The notes: generated from the sequence alone by a model not told the origin. A stretch of DNA of 64,000 nt from Actinobacteria bacterium OV320 (GCA_001298545.1 LJCX01000019.1:124001-188000); one strand, 5' to 3'. Numbered from the stretch's first letter, positions 23,412 to 32,618 are shown. A program made the numbers and translations.

Positions 23412-24748
23412 GACGCCCGCCCCAGCGCGTCGGCGTACGTGACGACGCGGGCGCCGCCGTGGGCGTCGACGTAGGCCCGTGCGGTCGCCGGGGCGACGAA
23501 CGGTACGAGCGTCGTGCCGTCGGCCACCCAGACGGCCTGGTCGGCGAACCACAGGGTGCCCGTGGTGGCGTCGGGGACGTAGGCGGCGCGGATGCCGTCC
23601 TTGTGCTGCGCGACGTAGGCCAGCAGCTCGGCGGGCGTCTTGAAGGTACGGGTCTGCGTGGCGCCCTTGGGCCAGACCTCGCTCGCGGCCGGTGCGGGGG
23701 CGGCGGCGAGCTGCTTCGCGTAGGTCGGGCCGAGCGCCTTCTTCACGTACCGGTCGTCGACGAAGGAGTCCACGTCGACGTCTCCGGTCAGCTTGGCCGC
23801 CTTCAGGATCGAGACGTCCTCCTTGAGTGCGGCGACGAGCTGCGGCTTGACGGCCGGGTCGAAGGTGGAGATGCCGTGGGCGCCGTTGTAGAGGTAGACG
23901 ACCTCGGCGGGCAGGCCGGTGGCTTTGGCGACCTTCTCGGCGGCGGCCACCGGATGCGTGTCGAGGTATCCGGTGGCTTCCGACTGCGCCTTCAGGAACG
24001 CCTCCAGCACGGCCGGGCGCTTCTTCGCGAAGTCCTCGCGGGCGGTGACGCCGTGGAAGGTCGGCAGGTCCAGCTGGGCGCCGTCGTACAGGGCCTTCGC
24101 TTTGCCCTGGTAGGCGAGCAGGCCGGGCCAGGCGACGAACTGCGAGAGCGCGTCGGCACTGCCCGCGGAGAGGGCAGAGGCCCCGACGGCAGGCTGCTGG
24201 TTGAGCTTCTCGATGCCCTTGGCCGGGTCGATGCCGGCGCGCTGCAGGGCCCGTACGAGGGTGCCGTCGGCGGCGGAACCGATGCTGGTGGAGACCTTCT
24301 TGCCCTTGAGGTCCTCGATGGAGGCGAGCTTGGAGTCGGGCGCCGTGACGATGGTGTTGAGGCCGCCGCGCAGGTTGTAGCCGGTGACCGAGACGAGGTG
24401 GGTGGGCTTGCCGAGCTGTTTGCCGCGGGCCGCGTTGATGAGGAGCGGGAAGTCGCCCATCGAGCCGATGTCGATCTTCCCGGCGGTCATCTGCGCGGTG
24501 ATGGGGGCGCCGGTGGCGTAGTCCTGCCAGTCCACTTTGTAGGTCGTGCCGTCGCCGAGGGCGTTCAGCTCCTTCTCGAAGTAGCCGAGCGAGCGCAGGA
24601 GGGTGCCGGCCGTGACGGTGTTGATGGTCTTGGACTGGTAGCCGACGGTGACGGTGACCGTGGAGCCGCTACCGGCCTCGGCGCTGCCGCATCCGGTGAG
24701 GGGGAGCAGGAGAAGGGCGGCGGACGCGGCTGTCGCTTTGGGTTTCAT
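23408..24748 (-). CDS. Substrate-binding lipoprotein, sulfonate/nitrate/taurine type
   Basis: 446-aa extracytoplasmic binding protein of the SsuA/TauA/NrtA fold. A lipoprotein signal peptide ends in the lipobox LTGC with the lipidated cysteine at residue 20. The fold begins with VTVTVGYQSKTINTVTAGTLL and contains MTAGKIDIGSMGDFPLL, the family's anion-site region. It is longer than typical SsuA (~320 aa): the last ~90 residues (TFKTPAELLAYVAQHKDGIRAAYVPDATTGTLWF) form an added domain that I do not recognise. The gene sits between the ferredoxin and permease genes, 15 bases after the ferredoxin stop. Confidence 0.88.
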   Translation of the reverse strand: MKPKATAASAALLLLPLTGCGSAEAGSGSTVTVTVGYQSKTINTVTAGTLLRSLGYFEKELNALGDGTTYKVDWQDYATGAPITAQMTAGKIDIGSMGDFPLLINAARGKQLGKPTHLVSVTGYNLRGGLNTIVTAPDSKLASIEDLKGKKVSTSIGSAADGTLVRALQRAGIDPAKGIEKLNQQPAVGASALSAGSADALSQFVAWPGLLAYQGKAKALYDGAQLDLPTFHGVTAREDFAKKRPAVLEAFLKAQSEATGYLDTHPVAAAEKVAKATGLPAEVVYLYNGAHGISTFDPAVKPQLVAALKEDVSILKAAKLTGDVDVDSFVDDRYVKKALGPTYAKQLAAAPAPAASEVWPKGATQTRTFKTPAELLAYVAQHKDGIRAAYVPDATTGTLWFADQAVWVADGTTLVPFVAPATARAYVDAHGGARVVTYADALGRAS

Positions 24749-24763
24749 GGAGGTTCGGGCCTT

Positions 24764-24991
24764 TCACCGGAGCAGGTAGGGCATGTTGACCGTGACGGCA
24801 CCGGTGGGACAGCGAGCCGCGCACGGGCCGCAGTACCAGCACTCGTCGACGTGCATGTAGGCCTTGCCGTTGCTCTCGTCGATGGCGAGGGAGTCCAGCG
24901 GGCACATGTCCACACAGAGCGTGCAGCCGTCGATGCACTTCGACTCGTCGATGGTCACGGGCACGTCGGCCCGCTGGGGTGCCAGGGTCAT
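24764..24991 (-). CDS. Small 2x[4Fe-4S] ferredoxin, AprB-like
   Basis: 75-aa ferredoxin with two cluster motifs: C19-x3-C23-x2-C26-x3-C30-P and C51-x2-C54-x2-C57-x3-C61-P. The ATG at 24991 has GGAGA seven bases upstream. A longer in-frame reading would add 41 residues with shadow-like composition. The enlarged first motif (CIDGCTLC) resembles AprB, the partner of adenylylsulfate reductase alpha, and the gene shares an operon with an AprA-like flavoprotein. It most likely passes electrons to or from that flavoprotein. Confidence 0.88.
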   Translation of the reverse strand: MTLAPQRADVPVTIDESKCIDGCTLCVDMCPLDSLAIDESNGKAYMHVDECWYCGPCAARCPTGAVTVNMPYLLR

Positions 24992-25155
24992 GGCTGTCTC
25001 CAGAAAAGTCCCGAGAAATTCTGAGAAATCCTGCTCGGCGATGAACCGATGAGGCCGTGCCGAGCGATGAAGGGTTGAGGGCGGAGAAGAGGACAAGCGA
25101 GAGGGCGCGAGCATGAGGGCGGAGAAGGGGGCGAAAGCGATGCCGGTGGGAGAGG
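24992..25155 (-). promoter_or_regulatory. Intergenic region ahead of the ferredoxin/ABC/flavoprotein genes
   Basis: 164 bases between the GntR stop and the ferredoxin start. The plus strand shows a direct repeat GAGAAATTCT-GAGAAATCC at 25013-25031, just upstream of the Shine-Dalgarno, and two CGATGAA words at 25039-25074. These are possible operator elements, but no clear -35/-10 pair was found. The genes on both sides run in the same direction, so read-through from the regulator gene is also possible. Confidence 0.35.
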
Positions 25156-25956
25156 TCAGAGCGAGCGGTGCAGCAGGCCGCTCATCGAGATGCGGTCTCC
25201 GCGGAAGCGGATGAACTCCAGGTCCACCGGGCGGCCGTCCGCGAGGTGGGTGAGACGTTCGAGCATCAGGACGGCAGCGCCACGAGGCGCCTCCAGTACG
25301 GCGGCGGAGTGGGCGTCCGCCGTCACCGCCTCGAGCGTGATCTCGGCGTGGCCGAGTCGCTGCCCGGTGACGGCCTCCAGGAGCCGGAACACATCGGTGT
25401 TCTCCAGGTCGGCGCCGAGCAGGGCGGTGCCGATGTCGAGCGGGATGTAGGTGAGGTCCAGAGAGAGGGGGAGGCCACCCAGCCGGCGCAGGCGTTCGAT
25501 GTAGAGCACGTCGGTGCCGGGCGGGACGTGGAGGCGGTCGGCCACCGGGGCGGGCGCGGCGACGGGGCCCATCGTGCGGACCTCGTTGGTGACGTGGCCG
25601 TGCTCGTGCAGGGTCTCTGCGAGGCCCATCAGACGGTCCAGGCCGTGCGGGTACTTCTGCGCCACGACGACCGTGCCGACGCCCGGCAGGCGCTCCACCA
25701 GTCCCTCGGCCCGGAGCAGGTCGAGAGCTTGGCGGACGGTGTTGCGGGAGGCGCGGTAGTCGGTCGCGAGGGACGACTCGTGGGGGAGCGTGCCGTCCGG
25801 AAAGCCGTCGGTGAGCAGCTGGCGGCGCAGGAGGTCCGCGAGTTGTCGGGCCTGGTCCGCGCGCAGCCGACGCCGCGCACGGTGGGCGGCGACGGTGGTC
25901 GCGCCCTGGCCGGCGTGGTCTCGGATGCGGTCGGTGGGTGGCATGTTTCGAACCAT
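25156..25956 (-). CDS. GntR-family transcriptional regulator with UTRA domain
   Basis: About 266 aa. The N-terminal winged helix (residues ~20-95) contains TLPHESSLATDYRASRNTVRQALDLLRAEGLVERLPGVGTVVV, a clear GntR signature. The C-terminal half (~110-255) is a UTRA effector domain of the HutC subfamily, with YIERLRRLGGLPLSLDLTYIP and PVDLEFIRFRGDRISM. It lies directly upstream of and co-oriented with the ferredoxin/transporter/flavoprotein genes and is the natural candidate for their control by a small-molecule ligand. The start is uncertain: ATG 25956 and ATG 25944 are both in frame and neither has a convincing Shine-Dalgarno. Confidence 0.88.
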   Translation of the reverse strand: MVRNMPPTDRIRDHAGQGATTVAAHRARRRLRADQARQLADLLRRQLLTDGFPDGTLPHESSLATDYRASRNTVRQALDLLRAEGLVERLPGVGTVVVAQKYPHGLDRLMGLAETLHEHGHVTNEVRTMGPVAAPAPVADRLHVPPGTDVLYIERLRRLGGLPLSLDLTYIPLDIGTALLGADLENTDVFRLLEAVTGQRLGHAEITLEAVTADAHSAAVLEAPRGAAVLMLERLTHLADGRPVDLEFIRFRGDRISMSGLLHRSL

Positions 25957-26077
25957 AGCGAGCCAGTAGGAAAAGCGGTGTTGCCGGAGTGTTGCGCCAC
26001 CTGCGGGGGCGTCAGAGAAGGAGCTGACCTGGGAGAACAGGACCGACGTACACAAGATCTGCCAGGTCGGGACGACA

Positions 26078-26172
26078 CGGTCTGGCCAAGGCCGTCTGGC
26101 TAGGGCCGTCTGGTTGGGGCTGTCAGAGCAACGCCGTCGGGACGACGCCGTCAGGCCAACGCCGTCAGGCCC
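26078..26172. repeat. GCCGTC-based direct repeats between GntR and M56 genes
   Basis: Words of the form GGCCGTCTGGC and ACGCCGTCAGGCC recur about five times between 26089 and 26172, running into the 3' end of the M56 gene. The rest of the 25957-26150 spacer shows no gene. The function is unknown. It is perhaps a repeat-expanded terminator region. Confidence 0.45.
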
Positions 26173-27089
26173 GGGGCGAAGGTGATCAGCAGGGGCAGCA
26201 GCGGGACCAGCGTGGCCACCGTCGTCGCCAGCGCCCGCTGTCTGCGGAGCAGGCGCGGGGGTGGCTGGAGCAGGCGGTCGACCCGCTCGCCCAGGAGACG
26301 GTTGCTGGAGGCGCAGGACAGGACGCCTCGGTGCTGGTTCAGCTCGATCAGGGCCAGCGCCGTGGTCAGGTGACCGCAGCGGCGCGACGCCGTGTCGTCG
26401 GCGGCGAGTTCGACCAGGCGGTGGGTCTGGTCGCAGAAGTGGGAGAAGAGCGGAACACGGGGGAAGCCGGTGGCGAGGGCGGTCGACAGGTGGAGCAGCC
26501 AGTCATGGTGGGCGCGGGCATGGCCACGCTCATGGGTGAGGACGGCGTCCAGCTGGTGGGAGGTGAGGCGGTGCAGGGCGCCGGTCGTCACGATCAACTG
26601 GGGTGGGTTGCCCGGCATCCACCAGGCGTCCGGGTACTCGTCCTCCAGCACCAGCAGCGGGCCCCGCGCGGACGGCAGGCCCGCGGGCAGGTCGGGGGCG
26701 CGTTCACGCAGGTGGGCCCTGGCCCGGCCGCGGCGCCGGCGGGCCTCGACGAGTTCGCGGGCCAGCATCGCGGTGGTCCAGGCGGCCCCGCAGGCCAGCA
26801 GCAAGGTCAGGGCAGCGGCCCACACGGGGGCGGCGGAGAGGTCGTACGCCTCGGAGACCCCGGGCGGTGCGGGGGCGAAGACCCGGGCGCGCACTGTGTG
26901 GAACACGGCGGCGGCGCCCAGGGTCAGGGCGGTCAGGCAGCACAGCAGGACCGTGGCGACCAGGCACTGCCACACCCACAGCCCGATCACCGGCTCCCGC
27001 TCGGGCCAGGCGGACCGGGTGAGCGCGCGTGGAGCCGGCACGGCGGCGGACAGGGCGACGACGCTCAGCAGGAGCAGGCAGAGAGTCAT
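26151..27089 (-). CDS. M56-family membrane metallopeptidase (BlaR1-like)
   Basis: 312-aa membrane protease. Hydrophobic segments lie at about 1-19, 37-63, 88-110 and 286-306. The zinc motif HERGH is at 186-190 with a downstream ELAADD segment supplying the third ligand region. M56 proteins cleave regulators of the BlaI/MecI type in response to cell-wall stress. In actinomycetes they are usually preceded by a blaI gene, but I see none in the 400 bases upstream. No extracellular penicillin-sensor domain is fused, so this is the short form of the family. Confidence 0.87.
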   Translation of the reverse strand: MTLCLLLLSVVALSAAVPAPRALTRSAWPEREPVIGLWVWQCLVATVLLCCLTALTLGAAAVFHTVRARVFAPAPPGVSEAYDLSAAPVWAAALTLLLACGAAWTTAMLARELVEARRRRGRARAHLRERAPDLPAGLPSARGPLLVLEDEYPDAWWMPGNPPQLIVTTGALHRLTSHQLDAVLTHERGHARAHHDWLLHLSTALATGFPRVPLFSHFCDQTHRLVELAADDTASRRCGHLTTALALIELNQHRGVLSCASSNRLLGERVDRLLQPPPRLLRRQRALATTVATLVPLLPLLITFAPGLTALA

Positions 27090-27489
27090 GCCATGGGCTC
27101 CGGATCCTGGTCGGGAAGGGGGCGTGGGCCATGTGCGCGCGGCGTGCGTACGGAGTACCCGCGTGCGTGCGGCCTGCCATGGGCGGCGGGCTCGGCACGA
27201 GGACCGTGCCCGCCGTCAGTATGACGGCGGTTCCGCCGGGAGTCAGCCCACGACGACGCCCCGATTCAGCCCCGTCCGCCCCGACTCGGCGGCCTCGCCA
27301 CGGTCGGCCACCCCACCACCGGGTTGGTCACCGACCCCGACCCCGACCCCGACACTGACTCCGACACCGGCACTAACTCCGGCACCGGCACCGACCCCCA
27401 CCCCGGCTCCGACTCCGACTCCGACACCGGCACCGGCACCGACCCCGGCACCGGGTCCGCTCTCGGCACCGGGTCCGTCCCAGGCCGCT
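27090..27489. repeat. Low-complexity spacer of CCGAC/CCGGCAC units, no confident gene
   Basis: 400 bases between the M56 start and the fumarylacetoacetase stop. From about 27320 to 27480 the plus strand is a run of degenerate six-base units (GACCCC, GACTCC, GGCACC). A minus-strand ORF of 75 codons (27266-27493) begins with a GTG that overlaps the fumarylacetoacetase stop and would encode a Pro-Val-Ser-Glu repeat peptide. I do not call it as a gene because its composition simply follows the repeat. The remainder may hold the M56 promoter. Confidence 0.5.
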
Positions 27490-28713
27490 TCACCCGGCGG
27501 TCAGTTGTCCGCTCACCTGGCCGGTCACCTCTCCCAGGCCCACTCGCGTGCCGCCGGGGCCGGGAGCCCAGGCGGACAGGGTCACCACGTCGCCGTCCTC
27601 CAGGAACGTGCGCTTGCCGTCGGGGAGTTCCAGCGGGTCACGGCCGTTCCAGGTCAGTTCCAGCAGGGAGCCGCGCTCGTGCGGGTGGGGGCCGCTCACC
27701 GTGCCCGAGCCGTACAGGTCGCCGGTGCGCAGGGAGGCGCCGTTGACCGTGAGGTGGGCGAGTTGCTGGGCGGCCGTCCAGTACATGGTGGAGAAGGGCG
27801 GATCGGAGATCACCTGACCGTTGAGCGCGACGGAGATGCGCAGGTCGTAGCCGCCGGGCTCGGCGGCCGCGTCGTCCAGGTAGGGGAGGAGGGGGTGGGT
27901 CCGCTCCGGGGGCGCCACCCGCGCGCTCTCCAGGGCCTCCAGCGGGGTGATCCACGCCGACACCGACGTGGCGAACGACTTGGCGAGGAACGGGCCGAGA
28001 GGGACGTACTCCCAGGCCTGGAGGTCGCGGGCGGACCAGTCGTTGAGCAGGCACAGACCGAAGACGTGCTCGCGGAAGTCGGCCAGCGCGACCGGGCTGC
28101 CCTGCCGCGAGGGCACGCCGACCACGAAGCCGACCTCGGCCTCGATGTCGAGCCGCACGGAAGGGCCGAAGACGGGCGCCGGCTGGTCGGGAACCTTGCG
28201 CTGGCCGGAGGGGCGGACGACGTCCGTGCCGGAGACCACGACCGTGCCGGCCCGGCCGTGGTAGCCGATCGGCAGGTGCTTCCAGTTGGGCAGGAGGACG
28301 TCACCGGCGTCCGGACGGAAGATCGCTCCCGCGTTCCGGGCGTGGTGCTCGGACGAGTAGAAGTCGACGTAGTCGGCGACCTGGAAGGGAAGGTGCAGCG
28401 TCACGCCGGAAAGGGGATGGAAGAGCGGCTCGACCGTGGGCCGGTGGGCTTGGTCGGTCACCCACTCCGTCAGGGCGCGGCGCACCTGCGACCAGGTCGT
28501 GCGACCCGCCGCCAGCAGCGGGTCGAGCGTCGGCGAGGCGAGGAGGCCGACGTGTGGCGAGCCGAGCGCGCGGGCCGCCGCGCCCGCGTCGAGGACATGG
28601 TCGCCGAGCCGGACGCCGACGGTCCGCTCCGTGGAGCCCGGGAGGGAGAAGACGCCGTACGGGAGGTTGTGCGGACCGAAGGGGTCGCCCTCGGGAAGGT
28701 CGAAGGGGGGCAT
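27490..28713 (-). CDS. fahA: Fumarylacetoacetase
   Basis: 407 aa. It hydrolyses fumarylacetoacetate to fumarate and acetoacetate, the last step of tyrosine and homogentisate breakdown. Active-site residues known from the mammalian enzyme are visible: D117-x-Y119 in [14 protein letters not shown] with the catalytic His just after, E191-x-E193 in DIEAEVG, and D225, R229, Q232 and K245 in [24 protein letters not shown]. The ATG at 28713 begins [20 protein letters not shown], the normal family start, with GAGAGG upstream. An ATG at 28755 is in frame but less likely. No hmgA or maiA neighbour is present in the window. Confidence 0.95.
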   Translation of the reverse strand: MPPFDLPEGDPFGPHNLPYGVFSLPGSTERTVGVRLGDHVLDAGAAARALGSPHVGLLASPTLDPLLAAGRTTWSQVRRALTEWVTDQAHRPTVEPLFHPLSGVTLHLPFQVADYVDFYSSEHHARNAGAIFRPDAGDVLLPNWKHLPIGYHGRAGTVVVSGTDVVRPSGQRKVPDQPAPVFGPSVRLDIEAEVGFVVGVPSRQGSPVALADFREHVFGLCLLNDWSARDLQAWEYVPLGPFLAKSFATSVSAWITPLEALESARVAPPERTHPLLPYLDDAAAEPGGYDLRISVALNGQVISDPPFSTMYWTAAQQLAHLTVNGASLRTGDLYGSGTVSGPHPHERGSLLELTWNGRDPLELPDGKRTFLEDGDVVTLSAWAPGPGGTRVGLGEVTGQVSGQLTAG

Positions 28714-29014
28714 CGGGTACTGCCTCTCTTTCGTGCGCTCTTTGGTGCTCGCCATGTAGGGCTCGCCGGACCTCGAACGGGTGTCGCGCGGGTGCGCCGA
28801 GCCGCGCCACACGTTACGGCCGACATCGGGGAAGCGACACGGGGGCCGGGCCGGCGAAGCACCACGGCCGGCAGCTCTCCGCTTCCGGTCGCTCACCCGA
28901 AGTCGTCCACCGGCCGGTACGCAATCTTGACGGAGCGGTGCGAAACGGGAGACTCTGGGCGGGTGCTGGAAGGCCTCGGGGAGGGGGCCTTCCCCTGGCA
29001 CAACTGGGGGGCGG
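28714..29014. promoter_or_regulatory. Divergent intergenic region, possible promoter for the glycan locus
   Basis: 301 bases between divergent fahA and the DegT aminotransferase gene. On the plus strand TTGACG at 28927-28932 is followed after 16 bases by GAGACT (28949-28954), a fair match to a housekeeping -35 with a weak -10, and would drive the aminotransferase. I found no gene within the region. Confidence 0.35.
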
Positions 29015-30250
29015 ATGGCCATAGGGGAGGCCGGCCTCGGGTCGGCGCGGCGTGGCTCACGGCCGAAACGGCTGGAAGCGACCATGCGCGACAGACTCGG
29101 CCGGGAATGCGTGTACGTACCGTCGTGCAGATTCGGGCTGTACGTGGCCTTGCGCCACTGGTGCCCGCCCGGCGGACGGGTACTGATGTCGCCGGTCAAC
29201 GACGACGTGATCTTCTTCGTGCTGCTGGCGGCGGGACTGCGGCCCGTGCAGGCGCCGTTGAACCCGCTGGACGCGTCGATCGACGTCGATGCCGTGCCCG
29301 ACGAGGTGTGGGGCTCGCTCTCCGGCGTCCTTACGACGAATCTGTACGGCAACCCGGACGACACACCCCGCCTGCGGGAGAAGTGCGACACGCTGGGCAT
29401 CCCGTTGTTCGAGGACGGGGCGCACGCCATCGGCAGCGAAGTGGGGGGCAGACCGGTCGGGGCCTGGGGGGACGCCTCGGTCTTCAGCCTTTCCAAGCAT
29501 GTCGGTGCCAAGGCCGGCGGATTCCTGGCCTGCGCCGACCCGGGACTGCGCGAGGCCCTGGCGAAGGCCTGCGAGGACCTGCTGCTGCCGGGACGGTTCA
29601 CGGCGGAACTCGCCTACACCGTCCGGCCCTACGCGGAGGCGACCGTGCGGGGGCTGCGGCTGCGGCGGGCGGCCTGGGCCACGATGCGGCTGCTCGGGCT
29701 GATGGAGCGGGAGGAGATCCGGATGCCGCTGCGGCCGGCCGAGTTGGCCCGCGCCGTCGACGCGGCGCCGGACCTCACCGCGCACGACCCCTGGGTCCGC
29801 GTCGACATGCACGACTACCGGCTGCGTTCGGGGCCGCTGAGAGCGGGCCGCATCGGCCGCAGGCTCGACCACCTGGACGAGGTGCTGGCGGCCTGCCGGG
29901 CAGGCACGGAGCTGCTCCTGTCCACACCGTGGGCGCGGCCCGGCGCGGCCCGCGCCGACCGGGTCCAACCCCTTTTCCGCGTCCCCCTGTTCGTCGCCGA
30001 CCGGGACGCCGCGAGGGCGGCGCTCGCGCGGCGGGGCATCGTCGTCGGGTACCTCTATGACCCGCCTCTGGACGACTACGCGGGTGCCGCCTTCACCGAC
30101 CCGTCGCCCGATCCCGCCGGGGCCCGCTGGTTCGCCCGGCACGCGTTGCCCGTGGATCCGCTGCGGGCCCGGCAGGTCGTCGAGGTGCTCCAGGAGTCCG
30201 GCGTACGGCCGGCCGAGGCGCCGGGAGGGCTGGAGCCGACCCGTGGCTGA
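29015..30250 (+). CDS. DegT/DnrJ/EryC1-type sugar aminotransferase
   Basis: 411-aa PLP enzyme of the family that makes amino sugars from keto-sugar nucleotides. The cofactor lysine is K161 in VFSLSKHVGAKAGGF, and the PLP-stacking and ring-nitrogen segment is FEDGAHAIGS (about 132-141). The C-terminal half is less typical, lacking the usual tight sequence after residue 300. The ATG at 29015 is the first in-frame ATG. The stop overlaps the GTG of the flippase-like gene by eight bases, so the two form an operon. Its context suggests an amino sugar in a surface glycan. A role in an antibiotic sugar pathway cannot be excluded. Confidence 0.82.
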   Translation: MAIGEAGLGSARRGSRPKRLEATMRDRLGRECVYVPSCRFGLYVALRHWCPPGGRVLMSPVNDDVIFFVLLAAGLRPVQAPLNPLDASIDVDAVPDEVWGSLSGVLTTNLYGNPDDTPRLREKCDTLGIPLFEDGAHAIGSEVGGRPVGAWGDASVFSLSKHVGAKAGGFLACADPGLREALAKACEDLLLPGRFTAELAYTVRPYAEATVRGLRLRRAAWATMRLLGLMEREEIRMPLRPAELARAVDAAPDLTAHDPWVRVDMHDYRLRSGPLRAGRIGRRLDHLDEVLAACRAGTELLLSTPWARPGAARADRVQPLFRVPLFVADRDAARAALARRGIVVGYLYDPPLDDYAGAAFTDPSPDPAGARWFARHALPVDPLRARQVVEVLQESGVRPAEAPGGLEPTRG

Positions 30251-32618
30251 GACGCAGGCCGAGATCCAGGTACCTGAACCCTCGGCGCCGCCCGTCGGCA
30301 AGGAGGCGGCGGGCACGGCGCCGGCCGACGACACGCGCGGCTCCGACTCCCTGTTCAAGAACGCCTACTTCCTGATGCTCAGCACGGGCGTGTCCGCCGT
30401 GCTGGGCCTGGGCTTCTGGCTGGTGGCCGCGCGCTACTACTCGGAGGAGGCCGTCGGCCAGGGCTCGGCCGCGATCGCGGCGATGCGGCTGCTCGCCAGC
30501 ATCACGGCGACGACGATGATCGGGGCCGTCGTCCGCTTCGTGCCGCGCGCGGGGCGGGCCACGGGCTCGCTGGTGTGGCGGGCGTACGCGGCCAGCTCGG
30601 TGGTCGTGACCGTCGCCGCCTTCGTCTTCCTGCTCACCCTGGACCTGTGGGGGGCGACGTACGCACCGCTCGGCACGGCCGCCGCGGGCACGGCGTTCGT
30701 CGTCGCGTGCGTGGCCTGGGCGCTGCTCACGCTCCAGGACGGGGTGCTCACCGGCCTGCGCAGATCGGGCTGGGTGCCCGTCGGCAACGCGGTGTTCTCC
30801 GTCGGCAAGCTGATCCTGCTGGTCGTGTGCGCGACCGCGCTGCCGGCGCTCGGGATCTTCGTTTCCTGGGCCGTCGCGATCGCGTTCTCGACGCTGCCCC
30901 TGGGCTGGTTGATCTTCCGCCGGCTGATCCCGCGCCAGGCCGCCGCCGACCGCGACCTGGAGCCTCCGCAACTGCGGGAGATGGGCCGCTTCCTGGCCGG
31001 GGACTCGCTGGGCGCGCTGTTCAGCCTGGCGATGATCAACCTGCTGCCGGTGATGGTCGCGGTCCGCTTCAGCGCGGCGGAGAACGGCTACTTCTACGTG
31101 GCGTACACCGTCGGCGGCACGATGGAGTTCATGGCCATCAACATGGCCTCCTCCCTCACCGCGCATGCCTCGCACGATCCGCGCCGGCTCGCCGAGGGAG
31201 TGCGCGGGGCGCTGCGCCGGATGACGCTGCTGCTGGTGCCGGTGGTGCTGGTCCTGGTGGTGTTCGCCCCGCAGATCCTGCTGCCGTTCCACGAGGACTA
31301 CGCCGAGCACGGCACCACCGTGCTGCGGCTGCTGGCCGCCGGGGCGCTGCCCCGGGTGGTGGTCGAGCTGTACATCGGGGTGCTGCGCGTGCAGGGCCGT
31401 ACCGGGGTGCTCGCCGCGCTCCAGGGCGCCATGTGCACGCTCGTGCTGGGCAGCGCCGCCCTGCTGTTCGCCCCGGCCGGGATCGACGGCGCGGGCTGGG
31501 CGGTGCTGATCAGCATGACGCTGATCGCCGCCGTCTCCGCCGTCGGCCTGCGGTCCGCGCTGCGTCGCAACGACCGTCCGCCCGTCGGCCGTTCCTCCGC
31601 CGCCCCGGCCTACGGCACCCATTGGGCACGGCTGAACGCCACCGCCGGATACGGCACCAACTGGGCGCGCCGGGCGGCGTACGAACGCGACGGCGTCGAC
31701 GAGGACACGGTCACCCTGTTCATAGGACGTCCCGGGTACGAACGCGAGGCGCTGCAGGCGGACACGCTGGCGCTGATAAAGCGGCACCCGCACGACTCCG
31801 ACGCAGGCAGGACAAGCAAGGGGACCGGGGGGACCGGGGGGCGGGACGAGTCGGCTCGGGAGGTCGCGCGGGGCCGGGCCCCTCGGTCCCCTCAGGCCGG
31901 CAGCCGGGAGCGGTGGGTCGCGGGCGGACTGTGGGGTCTGCTCGGCGTGGCCACCGCGGCCTTCTGGACGGTGGCGCTGCGCCGGCTGCCGTGGCTCGAC
32001 GGCCCGTCCGAGGAAGTACTGACCGGACGTCAGCTGCTGGCGGCGCTACCGCTCATGGCGTTGGTCGCCGGCGGCCTGCTGCTGGTGGTGTTCGTCGGCG
32101 CGGTGACGCTGCGCGCGACGCGCGGCGCGTTGCTGCCGGGAGCGGCGCTGGGTTCGGCGCTGATCGCCCTGTACGCCGTACCTTTCGCCTTCGGCCGGGA
32201 GCCGTCACCGGTCGGTGGGGCGTGGTACGCGAAGGCGGCCGGTTTCCTCGCGGAGGGGACGGGACTCGACGGCCCCGAGCCGCTGCTGCGCTGGGCACCG
32301 CCGGCCGTGCAGCTGCTGGGCCTCGTACCTCTGTGGCTGCTGCTCGCCGGCGCGGACCGGTGGCTGACGTGGCCGGGACGCTGGGGCGTCCTGTATCTCG
32401 TCGCGGTGGGCGGCTGGGTGTGGCGGCAGGAACTCGCGCCGGCGGCCGTGCCCCTGTTCGTCGTGCTCGTCGCCGCCGCCATGTTCCTGCCGCTCGTCAC
32501 CCGTGGCCGGGTGCGCGCCGGACAGCCGCGCGGCGCGGTCAGCGGGGCGGCACGGGCTGGTGGAAGTAGCCGTTCCTCCCCGCCTCCCGGTAGCCCTCGA
32601 GGCCCGGGCCCTCGTTGA
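30243..32618 (+). CDS. Polysaccharide flippase-like membrane protein with extra C-terminal membrane domain
   Basis: 791 aa. Residues ~40-430 hold 12-14 transmembrane helices of the MVF/MATE-like lipopolysaccharide flippase class (Wzx/RfbX-like), beginning KNAYFLMLSTGVSAVLGLGFWLVAARYYSEEAVGQGSA. A hydrophilic stretch (~430-560) carries a near-repeat, YGTHWARL then YGTNWARR, and a Gly/Arg-rich run. A second membrane region (~565-770) has five or six more helices and no match I recognise. The GTG start overlaps the aminotransferase. The last 80 bases overlap, tail to tail, the end of the minus-strand GH26-like gene. The Arg/Ser/Pro-rich end (SSRSSPPPGSPRG) could be a read-through extension. Confidence 0.8.
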   Translation: MAETQAEIQVPEPSAPPVGKEAAGTAPADDTRGSDSLFKNAYFLMLSTGVSAVLGLGFWLVAARYYSEEAVGQGSAAIAAMRLLASITATTMIGAVVRFVPRAGRATGSLVWRAYAASSVVVTVAAFVFLLTLDLWGATYAPLGTAAAGTAFVVACVAWALLTLQDGVLTGLRRSGWVPVGNAVFSVGKLILLVVCATALPALGIFVSWAVAIAFSTLPLGWLIFRRLIPRQAAADRDLEPPQLREMGRFLAGDSLGALFSLAMINLLPVMVAVRFSAAENGYFYVAYTVGGTMEFMAINMASSLTAHASHDPRRLAEGVRGALRRMTLLLVPVVLVLVVFAPQILLPFHEDYAEHGTTVLRLLAAGALPRVVVELYIGVLRVQGRTGVLAALQGAMCTLVLGSAALLFAPAGIDGAGWAVLISMTLIAAVSAVGLRSALRRNDRPPVGRSSAAPAYGTHWARLNATAGYGTNWARRAAYERDGVDEDTVTLFIGRPGYEREALQADTLALIKRHPHDSDAGRTSKGTGGTGGRDESAREVARGRAPRSPQAGSRERWVAGGLWGLLGVATAAFWTVALRRLPWLDGPSEEVLTGRQLLAALPLMALVAGGLLLVVFVGAVTLRATRGALLPGAALGSALIALYAVPFAFGREPSPVGGAWYAKAAGFLAEGTGLDGPEPLLRWAPPAVQLLGLVPLWLLLAGADRWLTWPGRWGVLYLVAVGGWVWRQELAPAAVPLFVVLVAAAMFLPLVTRGRVRAGQPRGAVSGAARAGGSSRSSPPPGSPRGPGPR

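Noticed and set aside
27266-27493. 75-codon minus-strand ORF whose GTG overlaps the fahA stop
   Set aside because: The overlap looks like translational coupling, but the peptide is just the Val-Pro-Ser-Glu reading of a DNA repeat. Kept as a low-complexity region.
26392-30060. 1222-codon plus-strand ORF
   Set aside because: It passes antisense through M56 and fahA and out of frame through the aminotransferase gene. Its composition is low-complexity.
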